From assembly GCA_004298015.1 (NCBI GenBank), contig SCSE01000082.1, forward strand, positions 1 through 64,000: a stretch of DNA of 64,000 bases, in the 5' to 3' direction. Source of the DNA: Rhodanobacter sp. GTDB taxonomy: Bacteria > Pseudomonadota > Gammaproteobacteria > Xanthomonadales > Rhodanobacteraceae. The notes beneath the pieces are model-generated. The model saw only the letters and a program-made list of their open reading frames with translations. It was not told the DNA's origin and did not search any database. The position numbers and the translations under genes are program-made. The number at the start of each line of letters is the position of its first letter. Positions within the stretch are counted from its first letter, which is position 1. Shown here one piece after another: positions 8,619-18,155 of this stretch.

Positions 8619-11123
8619 ATGACCCCAGCACAAAAGCCAGCCAACGAAAACGAACGCCTCGCCCGGTTGCGTGCTCTGGCCGTGCTGGACTCCGCTGCGG
8701 AACCACTGTTCGACGCGCTGACCCGGGCTGCGGCCCTGGTGGTCGGCGTGCCGATTGCACTGGTCAGCCTGATTGATGCCGACCGGCAGTGGTTCAAATC
8801 CAATCACGGCCTGGAAGAGGCTACCCAAACGCCGCGTGACGCAGCTTTTTGCGCTCATGCGATCCTCGGTGATGAGGTTTTCGAGGTGCCCGATACACAG
8901 CTGGATCAGCGGTTCACCGACAATCCACTGGTGGTCGGCAGTCCCGGCATACGTTTCTATGCGGGTGCGCCGATCACGCTGCGTGACGGGTTGCGGATGG
9001 GCACCTTGTGTGTGATCGACCGTGAGCCCCGCAGGCTGACCGAGCATCAACGCAAGATATTGACTGAATTGGCGCGTGTTGCCAGTGAGGCGCTGGAGCA
9101 GCGCCGGCTCGCGCGTGAACGGTCGGAGGCATTGCGCCGCGAATCCAGATTGGGTGAAATGCTGACGCACATTCTTGAGGCAACCCGGGCGGGCACTCTT
9201 GAGTGGGAGCTGGATACCGACGAGTTGCGCGTCAACAACCACTGGCGGGAGCTCAGTGGTTATCCGGAGCGCAAAGATTCCGACAGCTTTGCCATGCGCC
9301 GTGGGCGCGCGCCGTGGTTGGTGGATGTACACCCGGATCAGCTGTTGCATTTGCAGGCACTGCTCGAGCAGCACATGCGGGGGGAGAGCGCCCTCTACCA
9401 GGCCGAAGTACGCATCCGTCATGCTGACGGACACTGGTTATGGGTGCTGGACCGCGTCCGGGTCAATGCACGCGACATTCAGGGCCGACCCCGGTCGATG
9501 TTCGGCGTGCGTGTTGACATCTCGGCCCAAAAGCAGGCGGAGCAGGCGTTGACGGCTAGCGAGTCGCGTACCCGCGCACTGTACGAGAGCACGCCGGCGA
9601 TGCTGCACTCGATCGATCCGGAAGGCCACCTTCTCTCCGTAAGCAATCGCTGGCTCGATCGTCTTGGCTATGAGCGCGAGGAAGTGATCGGGAGGCGTTC
9701 CATCGAATTTCTCACCCCGGAATCGAAAGCTCACGCCCGTTCGGTGCTGGACGACTTCCACAAGACCGGCTATTGCCACCGGATCGGCTATCAAATGGTC
9801 TGCAAGAGCGGCGAAATCATCGACGTGGAACTGTCCGCCCAACTCGAGCGTGATGCTGAAGGCAGGCCGATAAGAAGTATGGCGGTGATCGAGGACGTCA
9901 CCACCCGGCTGCTGGCCCAAGGTCGGCTGCGCGCCAGCGAAGCGTTTCTGGAGCAAACCGGAAAGCTGGCCGGGGTCGGTGGCTGGGAGCTGGACCTGAT
10001 AACCAAACGCGTTGTCTGGTCCGATGAAACCTGCCGTCTCCATGAGCTGCCGCCAGGTTATGAGCCGAGCTTCGAGGAAGCGATCAATTTCTATGCACCC
10101 GAAGCGCGCGAGGTGGTGGGGGCAGCGGTGCAAAAAGCGATGGAAGACGGCAGTGGCTGGGATTTGGAGCTGCCGATGATCACCGCCAAGGGACGCGCCT
10201 TCTGGGGCCGCGCGATCGGCTCGGTGGAGTTCGAGGACGAACATCCGCGACGGCTGATCGGTGCCTTCCAGGACATCACCATACGTCGACGGGTGGTGCA
10301 GTCGCTGGAAGCCAGCGATCGCCGTTTTCGCAAGCTGTTCGAGCACAGCCTGGGCTTGATCTGCACCCATGACCTCGATGGTGTCATTCTGTCGGTGAAT
10401 CCGGCAGCGGCGAAGTCGCTCGGGTATGGACTCGCCGACCTGCTGGGCCGTGGGCTCGACGAGTTCATGAGCCCCGTATTCCGCGATAATTTTCCGCAGT
10501 ACTTGGCCCGAATCAAGGAAAAAGGGGAGGACGCCGGGCTGATGCGGCTGGTTGCCGCGGGAGGCTGCGAACGCACGTGGCAGTACCGTAACGTGCTGGA
10601 TGACGAAGGCGGTGAGCCTTATATCCTCGGCCATGCCCAGGACATCACCGAACGCCAGCAGCATGTGGAACAGCTTCGCGACTGGAGCATCCGCGACACC
10701 TTGACCGGCTGTTTCAACCGGCGTTATCTGGCCGAGTTGGCCGCAGATATGGAGCCAGGCGATGCATGGGGGTGCATCGCGATCGACCTGGACCGGTTCA
10801 AGCAGGTCAACGATACCTACGGGCATCAACGTGGCGATGAAGTGCTGGTTGCGATGAGCCGGTTTCTGGCGCGTCACGTGCGCCCGACCGATGCAGTCGT
10901 GCGCGTGGGTGGCGATGAGTTCGTGATTTTGCTCAAGGATGCCGACCTGGCGGCAACCGACAAAGCGGTGCAGCGTCTTGAGGAAGGCAGCGGCAATGCT
11001 CCCATCGCCTTTACCGTGGGTGCAGCCGTTCGTCAGCCAGGCGGCTCGCTGGATGAGCTGCTCGGCGAGGCGGACACGCGCCTGTATGCGTCGAGAGCTG
11101 GGCGTGATAAGCGTCGCCATTGA
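8619..11123 (+). CDS. Multi-sensor diguanylate cyclase (GAF-PAS-GGDEF)
   Basis: A soluble enzyme of about 834 residues that would make cyclic di-GMP from two GTP. An N-terminal GAF domain (about residues 20-165, containing PIALVSLIDADRQWFK) is followed by about four PAS/PAC units. The last part is the GGDEF domain, beginning at DTLTGCFNRRYL. The active-site GGDEF is intact at residues 764-768, and an inhibitory I-site RxxD (Arg755-Asp758) lies at the correct distance upstream, so product inhibition is expected. No transmembrane segments are evident, so it should sense cytoplasmic or diffusible signals. The ATG at 8619 is chosen because the GAF similarity starts soon after; the open frame begins 78 codons earlier. 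There is no EAL domain. Confidence 0.94.
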   Translation: MTPAQKPANENERLARLRALAVLDSAAEPLFDALTRAAALVVGVPIALVSLIDADRQWFKSNHGLEEATQTPRDAAFCAHAILGDEVFEVPDTQLDQRFTDNPLVVGSPGIRFYAGAPITLRDGLRMGTLCVIDREPRRLTEHQRKILTELARVASEALEQRRLARERSEALRRESRLGEMLTHILEATRAGTLEWELDTDELRVNNHWRELSGYPERKDSDSFAMRRGRAPWLVDVHPDQLLHLQALLEQHMRGESALYQAEVRIRHADGHWLWVLDRVRVNARDIQGRPRSMFGVRVDISAQKQAEQALTASESRTRALYESTPAMLHSIDPEGHLLSVSNRWLDRLGYEREEVIGRRSIEFLTPESKAHARSVLDDFHKTGYCHRIGYQMVCKSGEIIDVELSAQLERDAEGRPIRSMAVIEDVTTRLLAQGRLRASEAFLEQTGKLAGVGGWELDLITKRVVWSDETCRLHELPPGYEPSFEEAINFYAPEAREVVGAAVQKAMEDGSGWDLELPMITAKGRAFWGRAIGSVEFEDEHPRRLIGAFQDITIRRRVVQSLEASDRRFRKLFEHSLGLICTHDLDGVILSVNPAAAKSLGYGLADLLGRGLDEFMSPVFRDNFPQYLARIKEKGEDAGLMRLVAAGGCERTWQYRNVLDDEGGEPYILGHAQDITERQQHVEQLRDWSIRDTLTGCFNRRYLAELAADMEPGDAWGCIAIDLDRFKQVNDTYGHQRGDEVLVAMSRFLARHVRPTDAVVRVGGDEFVILLKDADLAATDKAVQRLEEGSGNAPIAFTVGAAVRQPGGSLDELLGEADTRLYASRAGRDKRRH

Positions 11124-11157
11124 ATCGGCGTCGGTGTCTTGCCACGCTCCGGCACTG

Positions 11158-11790
11158 CTACATACGCGCCTTGATGCCGGCCCGGATCAGCCAGGCGTCG
11201 ACCGGCCAGGTCGTGACAAAGCCAGCCAGCATCGCCACCTGCATCGTCAGCCAGAATACCGGCCCGGTCTTGTCCAGGCTATGGCCGAAAATCAGGAACG
11301 TGGCGATCGCCATCCAGCCGTACATGCCAGCCTGCCACGCAGTCAATGACAGCGTGTCGGCCTTGATCGCCACCATCAGCGCCTGCCTCGGCGACTTGTC
11401 GCTCATCGGGCGGATGGTGAAGTACTGGAACGCGATACCGAGCACAAAGGCGAAGATGTAGTCGAGGATCCAGCTGGTCAGCAGTTCGTTGCCGAACCAG
11501 GCCAGTGGCAACACGATCAGCAGGGATCCGGCGAGGATGTCGCCCAGGTACAGCCGCTGCCGCAGTGCGTGGCCGACAACGAGATGCTCTGGGCCAACAA
11601 GTGCTTGCAGTGGCCGCCTGCTTTGCCGTTGCTGCGGCCGAAGCTGTAGCGGCTCCGCATATAGCGCGTTGAGCGGCCATACCACGTTGGTGATTTTCAT
11701 CGGCTGCGCATGCCCGCGCAGGATGTCTTGAAGAATCCACAGGGCGCAGCCGGCTGCCAGCAGCAGTGAGCCTATGGCCAGCACGTTCAA
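11158..11790 (-). pseudogene. DUF4396 membrane protein with a double frameshift in its middle
   Basis: The open frame encodes 210 residues whose ends match the DUF4396 membrane family: ILRGHAQPMKITNVVWPLNALY near residue 35, and LGDILAGSL plus KADTLSLTAWQAGMYGW downstream. Residues 46-81 do not fit. Reading bases 11654-11547 one base out of register instead gives a coherent stretch beginning SRYSFGRSNGKAGG and ending ATHCGSGCT, which joins onto LGDIL and restores the family's cysteine motif. A change near 11655 and a one-base loss near 11547 therefore cancel each other. Because the frame reopens, a full-length but altered protein could still be made, lacking the conserved cysteines. Sequencing error is an alternative explanation. 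The function of DUF4396 is unknown. Confidence 0.75.
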
Positions 11791-11851
11791 TCAGGTTGGC
11801 ATGGTACCGCCCTGACGACAAAGCCTGGCGATGACGAGCGACCCGCGGAGT

Positions 11852-12017
11852 CTAGGAGCTTGGGCCGTAGAACCTTTGGATAGCGAGATTGCGCTATCGC
11901 CATGGATGGGTCTATCGGAAGGAGCGCATAGTGGTTCCATGCAAACCTGAGGAGAGACTCAGCCTATGGATGAGAGCACAATCGCAGCCCGAAGATTTCT
12001 ACGGCCCACGCTCCTAG
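11852..12017 (+). repeat. Complete 166-base repeat with inverted ends
   Basis: The element starts with CTAGGAGCTTGGGCCG and ends with CGGCCCACGCTCCTAG. The 21-base ends are inverted repeats of each other with a single mismatch. Inside are further small hairpins, GATAGCG/CGCTATC and CTGAG/CTCAG. A second copy, inverted and cut by the window edge, lies at 1-117. There is no reading frame of note and no obvious target duplication. The architecture resembles a MITE or a REPIN-like element, or a structured RNA; which of these cannot be decided here. Confidence 0.8.
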
Positions 12018-12137
12018 GTCCAGGCTGGGTGCAGGGCAGGTATCGGCCAACGGCGTCGGGCCGCGAAATCGCGGCCCGACGTTTGACAAGTGAGGTCGGC
12101 GTCGGCGTCCCTCCCGTCGTGTAAGGATTCCCGGGGG

Positions 12138-13736
12138 TTACTGACAGCCGGGGAACTTGAACGAGGCGATCCGCGTGTTCCAATTGAACGAACCGGTATT
12201 TTGCAGGTACTCGCTCGTATACCAGAACGTGCAGTCATCGACTGGGTCGACCGTCATTGCACTGTAGTCACCCCAGCGCGACAGGTTGTTGCCGCTTTGC
12301 GAGCCGAGACCTTCGACAATACTGTTCTCCGCTTCCATTGTGCTCAGCGGGTCACCGACCAGACGCCCGGTATAGCGGATCGCCGGGTGAATGTTGCTGC
12401 TCGATACGCTGTAACCCAACGCCATGTTGCCTTGCTTGTCCATCGCCACCGAGCCCATCCAGCGGTACTCGCTGTCCGGCGAGAAGGTGGATTGCTGGTA
12501 AACCGTCGGGGTGGTGCCCGGGTTGCGGATTTCATACCAGCGCACGCCGGTGTACGGATTCCTGCGCGAGGTGCCTACCTTCACCGAATGACTGACCACC
12601 AGCGACTCGTAGCTGCCGAAGTTGCGGTATGCCAGGCGGAACATGAGGCGGTCGGCGAGCGAATCGAGTTGCTGATGGGTGCCGGTTTGCGGAATACAGG
12701 TGCCGCCGCCGCAGGCTGCCGAGAACGAGGCGACCGGGATGTTGATCGGACCGCTCAACGTGGTATTCGCGCTGTTCGTCCAGTCGACATGGAAACGCCA
12801 CATGTTCAGTGCATTGGCGGTGTAGTTGAGCATGTAGTTCGGCGAGCCGCTCGGTGGTGCCGTGGAACCGTCGAGATCCGCTGGCAGCACGCCGCCGTAG
12901 CTGCTGGAAAGCTGGAAGCATTGTTGTGTCGCGGCAGCGCCGGTCAGCATGGCGTTGCGGTCGTATGCACAAAGTTTCGCACCGGCGAAGGTATTGCCGT
13001 TGAACATGTTGAACGTTTCGTAATAACCATCGGGCCACACGCCCATCTTCGGGTAATCGGGGAAGGTGCTGCCATAGGAAAATGCATACCGGTAGTACGC
13101 ACCGGTTGCATCGCTGGTCGCCGAGACCGCCACGCACTCAAAATACGGCGCGGCCGTGACCGCAAACTGCGAGATGATCCAGCGACCGGCGGCCTTGTCG
13201 TATACCACCGTCGCATCGCCGTCGTTGTCCGCTTCGCAAGGACCGCCGAAACCTGTCCACAGGGTATTGGTCGCGACCGGGCCGTAGGTCACTGTTTTGG
13301 TGGCCTTGTCGAATACCGCGAAGGCACTGTTGACGACTTGTACGTACTGCGTTGCTCCTACTGCACCGTTGGTATCCGGTGGTGCGCTATTGACGGTGAA
13401 GGTGCCTTGCGGGCCGCTGAAGCCCTGCCCCACGCCATCGAAGCCAGAGCCCAGTGCAGGGGCGAAGCTGCCGGTAGGGCTGCTCTGCACCGCGCCGTCA
13501 GGTGGACTGCCAGGGCCATCCAGCCACGGCAAGGGCCGGGCCGGGTGCTGATGCCCACTTTTGGAGAAGTCATCGGGCTTGGGCATGGTGCCGCGCAGGG
13601 AGTGCAGGGTATCGTGGTGTATCGCGTTGGTGACTTGTGGTCCCGTGGTGGCGTTCGACTGGGCGGCGCCGGCAACGACGAGCCCCAGCGCGGCGCACAG
13701 CGCAAGGCTGAGACCGTTCGGTTTGATGCCTGACAT
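12138..13736 (-). CDS. Secreted protein of unknown function
   Basis: The protein has 532 residues. It begins with a clear Sec signal peptide (a basic start, then a hydrophobic run LALCAALGLVVAGAA, cleavage near SNA). The mature part contains APPDTNGAVGATQYVQVVN, then repeated segments with KATKTV, DKAAGRWIISQFAV, YRYAFSYG and DKQGNMALGYSVSS. This pattern suggests a beta-propeller or sialidase-like fold, but no catalytic residues can be named. Several cysteine pairs (CGGGTC, PCEAD, ECVAV) fit an extracellular protein with disulfides. The ATG at 13736 follows AAGGGG at good spacing. It appears to be a single-gene unit. I do not recognise a defined function. Confidence 0.8.
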   Translation of the reverse strand: MSGIKPNGLSLALCAALGLVVAGAAQSNATTGPQVTNAIHHDTLHSLRGTMPKPDDFSKSGHQHPARPLPWLDGPGSPPDGAVQSSPTGSFAPALGSGFDGVGQGFSGPQGTFTVNSAPPDTNGAVGATQYVQVVNSAFAVFDKATKTVTYGPVATNTLWTGFGGPCEADNDGDATVVYDKAAGRWIISQFAVTAAPYFECVAVSATSDATGAYYRYAFSYGSTFPDYPKMGVWPDGYYETFNMFNGNTFAGAKLCAYDRNAMLTGAAATQQCFQLSSSYGGVLPADLDGSTAPPSGSPNYMLNYTANALNMWRFHVDWTNSANTTLSGPINIPVASFSAACGGGTCIPQTGTHQQLDSLADRLMFRLAYRNFGSYESLVVSHSVKVGTSRRNPYTGVRWYEIRNPGTTPTVYQQSTFSPDSEYRWMGSVAMDKQGNMALGYSVSSSNIHPAIRYTGRLVGDPLSTMEAENSIVEGLGSQSGNNLSRWGDYSAMTVDPVDDCTFWYTSEYLQNTGSFNWNTRIASFKFPGCQ

Positions 13737-14094
13737 GTGGTACCCCTTTTGAAAGACTATCGATGGATCTTTCGGGCCGGACAGGCACTCATCCCCCGCA
13801 GTGGTCCGCGAATGCGACCAGTGCGCAATGCCCATCATCGGTGTCGTGCCTTCGTACCGCAGCATCCGCTATCACGGCTCCCCACGAAGGCCTTTCGAGC
13901 ATCGTCGAGCCAATCTTTCGTCAATCTTTCAATTGCGCCGATTCGCAAAAACTTTCGCCGTGATGAGGCGCAATTGCGTACTCGGCCGTGAAATTGTTGT
14001 GCACGCCCGGGCCAGCTCTCCGTCGGCTGTTTATCCACGAGGCGAGGAGACGTTGTCGGCAACCTCGAGCCAGACGGCTTCGCCGCACCGGATA
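13737..14094. other. Intergenic region upstream of the secreted protein gene
   Basis: About 360 bases lie between the end of the short-chain dehydrogenase gene and the start of the secreted protein gene, both on the minus strand. I see no convincing gene. The sequence GAAAGATTG occurs twice in close succession on the minus strand near 13920, possibly as part of a control site. No consensus promoter was identified. Confidence 0.4.
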
Positions 14095-14895
14095 TCAGGT
14101 GTACTGCATTTTCACGGTCATTCCGCCGTCGAGCACGAACGACTGGCCCGTGACAAAGCCCGATTGGGTGGACAGCAGGTAGACCGCGAGCGCGCCCACG
14201 TCTCGCGGTGTGCCGACGCGACCTACCGGATGCTGGGCGCGATCCTGGGGTTCAAGCGCCGGGACCTTGCGTGCCTCAGGCTTGCGCCAGTCGTCGGTGG
14301 CGATCCAGCCGGGCAGGATCGCATTGACACGTACCGCCGGGCCGGTGCTGACCGCGAGTGCGTGGCTGAGCGCCAGCAAGCCACCCTTGCTGGCGGCGTA
14401 GGCTTCGGTGTCCGGTTCCGACTGCAACGCACGGGTGGAGGCAATGTTGACGATGGCACCCTGAGCGCGCGCCAACGCCGGCAAGGCATGCTTGCTGCAC
14501 AGGAACGCACCGGTGAGGTTGCTGCCAAGATAGCGGTTCCACTCGGTCAGGCTCAGCTCGGTGACGGGGCCGCGATGCGGGTCGGCGATGCCGGCATTGT
14601 TCACCAGTCCGTCGATGCGGCCGAAGCGGCGCATTGCGGCGTCGATCCAGCGTCGGACACTGGCCTCGCGGGAGACATCCAGGTGGCGAAATGCGGCGCG
14701 CTGGCCGACCTGCCATTCCCTCAGGCAGGCACGGCCGGCCGCTGCATCAAGGTCACCGATCATCACGTTGCCGCCGGCAGCCAGCACGGCCTGTGCGATA
14801 CCGCGGCCGATACCCTGGGCGCCGCCGGTAACCAACACCACGCGGTCGCGCAACGGTTGGAGGTCATGGGGGATGATCGCAGGTGGTTGCAACAT
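14095..14895 (-). CDS. Short-chain dehydrogenase/reductase (SDR)
   Basis: A 266-residue classical SDR, a cytoplasmic NAD(P)-dependent oxidoreductase. The Rossmann motif TGGAQGIGRGIA (near residue 24), the NNAG motif, the active-site serine in VNIASTRA and the YAASKGG catalytic Tyr/Lys pair are all present, so it should be active. The C-terminus FVTGQSFVLDGGMT is typical. The acidic residue in IGDLDAA after the second strand favours NAD over NADP. It starts 84 bases after the stop of the AlkB-like hydroxylase gene on the same strand, so the two may be co-transcribed and the SDR may act on an alcohol produced upstream. The substrate is otherwise unknown. Confidence 0.92.
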   Translation of the reverse strand: MLQPPAIIPHDLQPLRDRVVLVTGGAQGIGRGIAQAVLAAGGNVMIGDLDAAAGRACLREWQVGQRAAFRHLDVSREASVRRWIDAAMRRFGRIDGLVNNAGIADPHRGPVTELSLTEWNRYLGSNLTGAFLCSKHALPALARAQGAIVNIASTRALQSEPDTEAYAASKGGLLALSHALAVSTGPAVRVNAILPGWIATDDWRKPEARKVPALEPQDRAQHPVGRVGTPRDVGALAVYLLSTQSGFVTGQSFVLDGGMTVKMQYT

Positions 14896-14979
14896 GAGGT
14901 GTTCTCCGGAGCGTCGATCTGAACCCGGGATCTTGATGCAACCGTTGCATCGGTATCGTGGAGAAGGGCGCGGCGACTT

Positions 14980-16050
14980 TCATTCGGCTGATCGATGCGC
15001 CTTGGCACGCGGGTCCATCACGCTTCGCCATAACGGCGGCAACAAGGCGAGTGCGAACATGCTGGCGTAACCGGCCGGCAACTGCGGACTGTCCGCATGA
15101 TGGCGCAGCACCCGATAACGTCGGCGCGCCATCGCGTGATGGTCGGAATGACGCTGCAGGTTGAACAGCAGCCAGTTGGTGTAACGCTGGGGTGCATTCC
15201 ACGAATGATGATGGGTGACGCGCTGGTAACGATCCGCTGCGATCTCCCGACGTTCCAGGCCGTAATGCTCGATGTAGTTGAGGACCTCCAGCGTGGCGGC
15301 GGCGAGCAAGCCCTGGGCGACAAGGACCAAGGCACCGGTCGGCCCCCAGGTCAGCGCGGCGGTTCCCGGCATGAGCAACCACACCAGGCTCCAACTGACC
15401 ATCTCGTTGTGCCAGGAGTGGATCCGGTAGCCACGCTCGCGCAGCCTGCCTGCTTCCAGTCGCCAGGCATTGCGGGTGTTGTGCCACAGCACTCTTGGCA
15501 CGAATCGATACACCGATTCGCCGAGCCGGGCCGAGGATGAGTCGCGGGGCGTCGCCACGTGCCGATGATGGCCGCGAACATGCTCCACCTTGAAGCCGTG
15601 ATAGCCGACGCCGACCAGCAGGATGCCGCCAGCGATCGGTTCGATGCCGCTGGACTTGTGCACCAGCTCGTGTGCGGGATTGATCGCCAGCACCCCGCCG
15701 ATCACTCCCGTTGAAACAAGCCACCCGAGCTGGGCGGCGATCCCCCAGGGCTGGACGACAAACTGCTGCATGCACCACGCCAGGGTCGACAGCCAGATCG
15801 GCACGACCGGCAGCACCAGCACGCGAAAGTACCGCCGGTTTTCCAGCTCATCGGCCTGGGCCGGTGTCCGCCAATGGCTGCGACCCTGCCCGCACAGCAT
15901 ATCGAGCAGCGGGATCACCCCGAACATGAAGACGACTGGCAACCACGCCGCCAGGCCCGGGGGGAGGCCGTGATCGACCAGCGTGATTGCGGCGGTCGGC
16001 AGCAAGGCCGTGCTGAAGGCGAGCAGGAATCCGGTGTCGCGCAGTTTCAT
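14980..16050 (-). CDS. AlkB-type membrane fatty acid desaturase/alkane hydroxylase
   Basis: An integral-membrane non-haem di-iron enzyme of about 356 residues. The histidine clusters expected for alkane 1-monooxygenases are all visible: HELVH, HVRGHHRH, NYIEHYGLER and LQRHSDHHA, among about six hydrophobic segments. In this family the NYIEHYG box points to a hydroxylase of alkanes or related chains rather than a desaturase. No rubredoxin gene lies nearby, so electron donors must be encoded elsewhere. The ATG at 16050 is the first in-frame ATG next to the first membrane segment; the frame is open for 37 more codons upstream. The downstream SDR could oxidise the product. The real substrate cannot be deduced. 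Confidence 0.88.
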   Translation of the reverse strand: MKLRDTGFLLAFSTALLPTAAITLVDHGLPPGLAAWLPVVFMFGVIPLLDMLCGQGRSHWRTPAQADELENRRYFRVLVLPVVPIWLSTLAWCMQQFVVQPWGIAAQLGWLVSTGVIGGVLAINPAHELVHKSSGIEPIAGGILLVGVGYHGFKVEHVRGHHRHVATPRDSSSARLGESVYRFVPRVLWHNTRNAWRLEAGRLRERGYRIHSWHNEMVSWSLVWLLMPGTAALTWGPTGALVLVAQGLLAAATLEVLNYIEHYGLERREIAADRYQRVTHHHSWNAPQRYTNWLLFNLQRHSDHHAMARRRYRVLRHHADSPQLPAGYASMFALALLPPLWRSVMDPRAKAHRSAE

Positions 16051-16269
16051 GGGGACAATATGGCGCCGCCGGAAATCAAAAAACGGCAGCGTGGCGGTTT
16101 TCCGTCGAAGCTGTCCAACAGGGGATTCACGGCAGCGTCGATACGCGTTGTCGCGTAGCATGTCCTGTCCATCAACCCCATGATCGATCAGGGAGGCCGG
16201 CGTGCGGCAAGCAGAATCTGCAGTGTTAATGACCTGTAAGGCCTCAAGCGCCTGTGGCAGGCTTGCGAC

Positions 16270-18042
16270 ATGAGCTGGCAGGCATGGGCCGTGGTGGCGG
16301 TGATCGTCAGCGCGATGGGGCTGTTCGCCAGCGAGAAGGTGCGCATCGACCTGGTCGCGCTGATGGTGCTGGCCGCCCTGGTCATCCTGGGTATCGTGAC
16401 TCCAGTCGAGGCGCTTAGCGGTTTCAGCAACGAAGCCACCGTGACGGTCGCGGCGATGTTCGCCCTGAGCATGGGGATCGAGCGCTCCGGCGCGCTGGAG
16501 CCACTCAGTCAGTTACTGATGCGGATACGGCGACCGTGGGTGCTGACGCTAGCCTTGATGCTGGTGATCGCGCCGCTGGGTGCGTTCATCAAGAACATCG
16601 CGCTGGTCGCCACTTTCCTGCCGCTGGCGCTCAAGGTCTGTCAGCGTACCGGCACCTCGCCGGCGCGGGTACTGATGCCGATGGCGTTTGCGGCACAGAT
16701 GGGTGGCGTGGCCACGCTGATCGGTACTTCCTCGAACCTGCTCGCCGATACCCTGGCACGCAAGGAGGGGCTACCGGGTTTCGGGGTGTTTGAATTCACC
16801 GAGATGGGCGCCGTGCTGGCGGTGGTCGGCATCGTCTATCTGATGCTGGTCGGCCGTTGGCTGTTGCCACGCGAGGTCAATGCCGAAGTGCCGGTGAAGG
16901 CCGATATCGGCAAGTATGTCGCCGAGCTGGAAATTACCGAGCAATCGTCGTTGCTGGGCAAAAGCATTGCCGATGCGACCCTGGGCGAACGCTTCGGCGT
17001 CTACCCGCTGGAGTTGCTGCGCGGCGAACGGCGCATGTGGTCACCACGCTCGCAACTGATGGCCGTGGGCGATGTGCTGCTGATCCGTGGCGACTGGGAA
17101 AAAATCGAGGAATTTCGCCGGCAAACGCACTTGCGCAACGCCACCGATACGCCTTACGCACATCACGCCGACCGTCCGCGGGTGTTGGTCGAGATCATGG
17201 TGGCGCCGGCCAGTGCGGTCGAGGGCAAGCGCTTCGTCGAAACCGGCATCGGCTGGCGCTACGACGCAGTGGCGCTGGCGATTCATCGACGTGGTCAGCT
17301 GTTGCGAGAAAAGCTCAGCGAGGTAGCGCTGGCCGTGGGCGATGTGTTGATGGTGCTGGTGGACGAGGACGCCATGGCCAACCTGCGCGGTGACGAATCG
17401 TTCATTGTGCTCAGCGAGCGCGAGGACGCGCCCAAGACACCGCGCAAGGCGATTGTTGCGGTCGCGATCATGGCGGCAGTGGTAGTGATTTCGGGGATGC
17501 ACTGGTTGCCGATCCCGATTGCCGCAATCTGTGGTGTTGCCGCGATGGCGCTGGCCGGCTGCTTCGGCCGCAAGGACGTGTACGAAGGTATGGACTGGAA
17601 GATCATCATCCTGCTCGGCGCCATTTTGCCGTTAGGTATGGCGATCGAAAAAAGTGGCTTGTCGATAGTGGTCGTCGACGCCGGGATGGCGCTGGTCGGC
17701 AGTCACGGGCCGCTGGCGGCACTGTTGATGGTTTATCTGCTGACAGCGCTGTTGACCGAACTGATGGGGCACAACCCGTCTGTCGTATTGATGGTTGGCA
17801 TCGCCGCGTCGGTGGGGCATGCGATGCACGTCGATCCACGGCCGTTCGTGGTGGCGGTGGCGTTCGCCGCAGCGACCTCTTTCGCCACCCCGGTCGGCTA
17901 CCCGACCAATACCATGGTGTACTACGCGGGGGGGTATCGGTTCACCGATTTCATGAAGGTCGGCATCCCACTGATTGCGTTGTTCTGTGCCCTGTCGATG
18001 TGGCTGATCCCGCATTTCTGGCCATTCCAGCCGGTGCGATGA
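16270..18042 (+). CDS. SLC13/DASS-family permease with two RCK_C (TrkA-C) domains
   Basis: A membrane transporter of 590 residues. Two blocks of hydrophobic helices (about 1-210 and 390-590) flank a cytoplasmic insert carrying two TrkA-C/RCK_C domains, at about 215-285 and 305-385. Each transporter half has the re-entrant hairpin followed by a short signature: LIGTSSNLL in the first, and FATPVGYPTNTMV in the second. The pattern fits sodium-coupled dicarboxylate, sulfate or similar anion uptake, with the TrkA-C domains as regulatory modules. The substrate is not predictable from sequence. It starts 219 bases from the divergent AlkB-like gene and is followed 113 bases later by the DUF3014 gene. 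Confidence 0.92.
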   Translation: MSWQAWAVVAVIVSAMGLFASEKVRIDLVALMVLAALVILGIVTPVEALSGFSNEATVTVAAMFALSMGIERSGALEPLSQLLMRIRRPWVLTLALMLVIAPLGAFIKNIALVATFLPLALKVCQRTGTSPARVLMPMAFAAQMGGVATLIGTSSNLLADTLARKEGLPGFGVFEFTEMGAVLAVVGIVYLMLVGRWLLPREVNAEVPVKADIGKYVAELEITEQSSLLGKSIADATLGERFGVYPLELLRGERRMWSPRSQLMAVGDVLLIRGDWEKIEEFRRQTHLRNATDTPYAHHADRPRVLVEIMVAPASAVEGKRFVETGIGWRYDAVALAIHRRGQLLREKLSEVALAVGDVLMVLVDEDAMANLRGDESFIVLSEREDAPKTPRKAIVAVAIMAAVVVISGMHWLPIPIAAICGVAAMALAGCFGRKDVYEGMDWKIIILLGAILPLGMAIEKSGLSIVVVDAGMALVGSHGPLAALLMVYLLTALLTELMGHNPSVVLMVGIAASVGHAMHVDPRPFVVAVAFAAATSFATPVGYPTNTMVYYAGGYRFTDFMKVGIPLIALFCALSMWLIPHFWPFQPVR

Positions 18043-18155
18043 TGGGGGCGGGTAAACTGGCTGCGACCTGTGCGGCAAGATCACCCAGGTCGCGATGACG
18101 TGAACGAATTCCTGGCAGGCAAGTCGAACGCCATACAGGATCAGAGGAGATGGAT

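Noticed and set aside
9438-11120. 560-codon frame antisense to the diguanylate cyclase
   Set aside because: Antisense shadow; the cyclase has complete GAF, PAS and GGDEF motifs.
11852-12017. The repeat as a CRISPR array or attachment site
   Set aside because: There are only two copies, inverted and far apart, with no spacers, cas genes or integrase.
12090-13733. 547-codon frame antisense to the secreted protein
   Set aside because: Arginine- and valine-rich shadow frame without any domain; the minus strand frame has a signal peptide and ribosome binding site.
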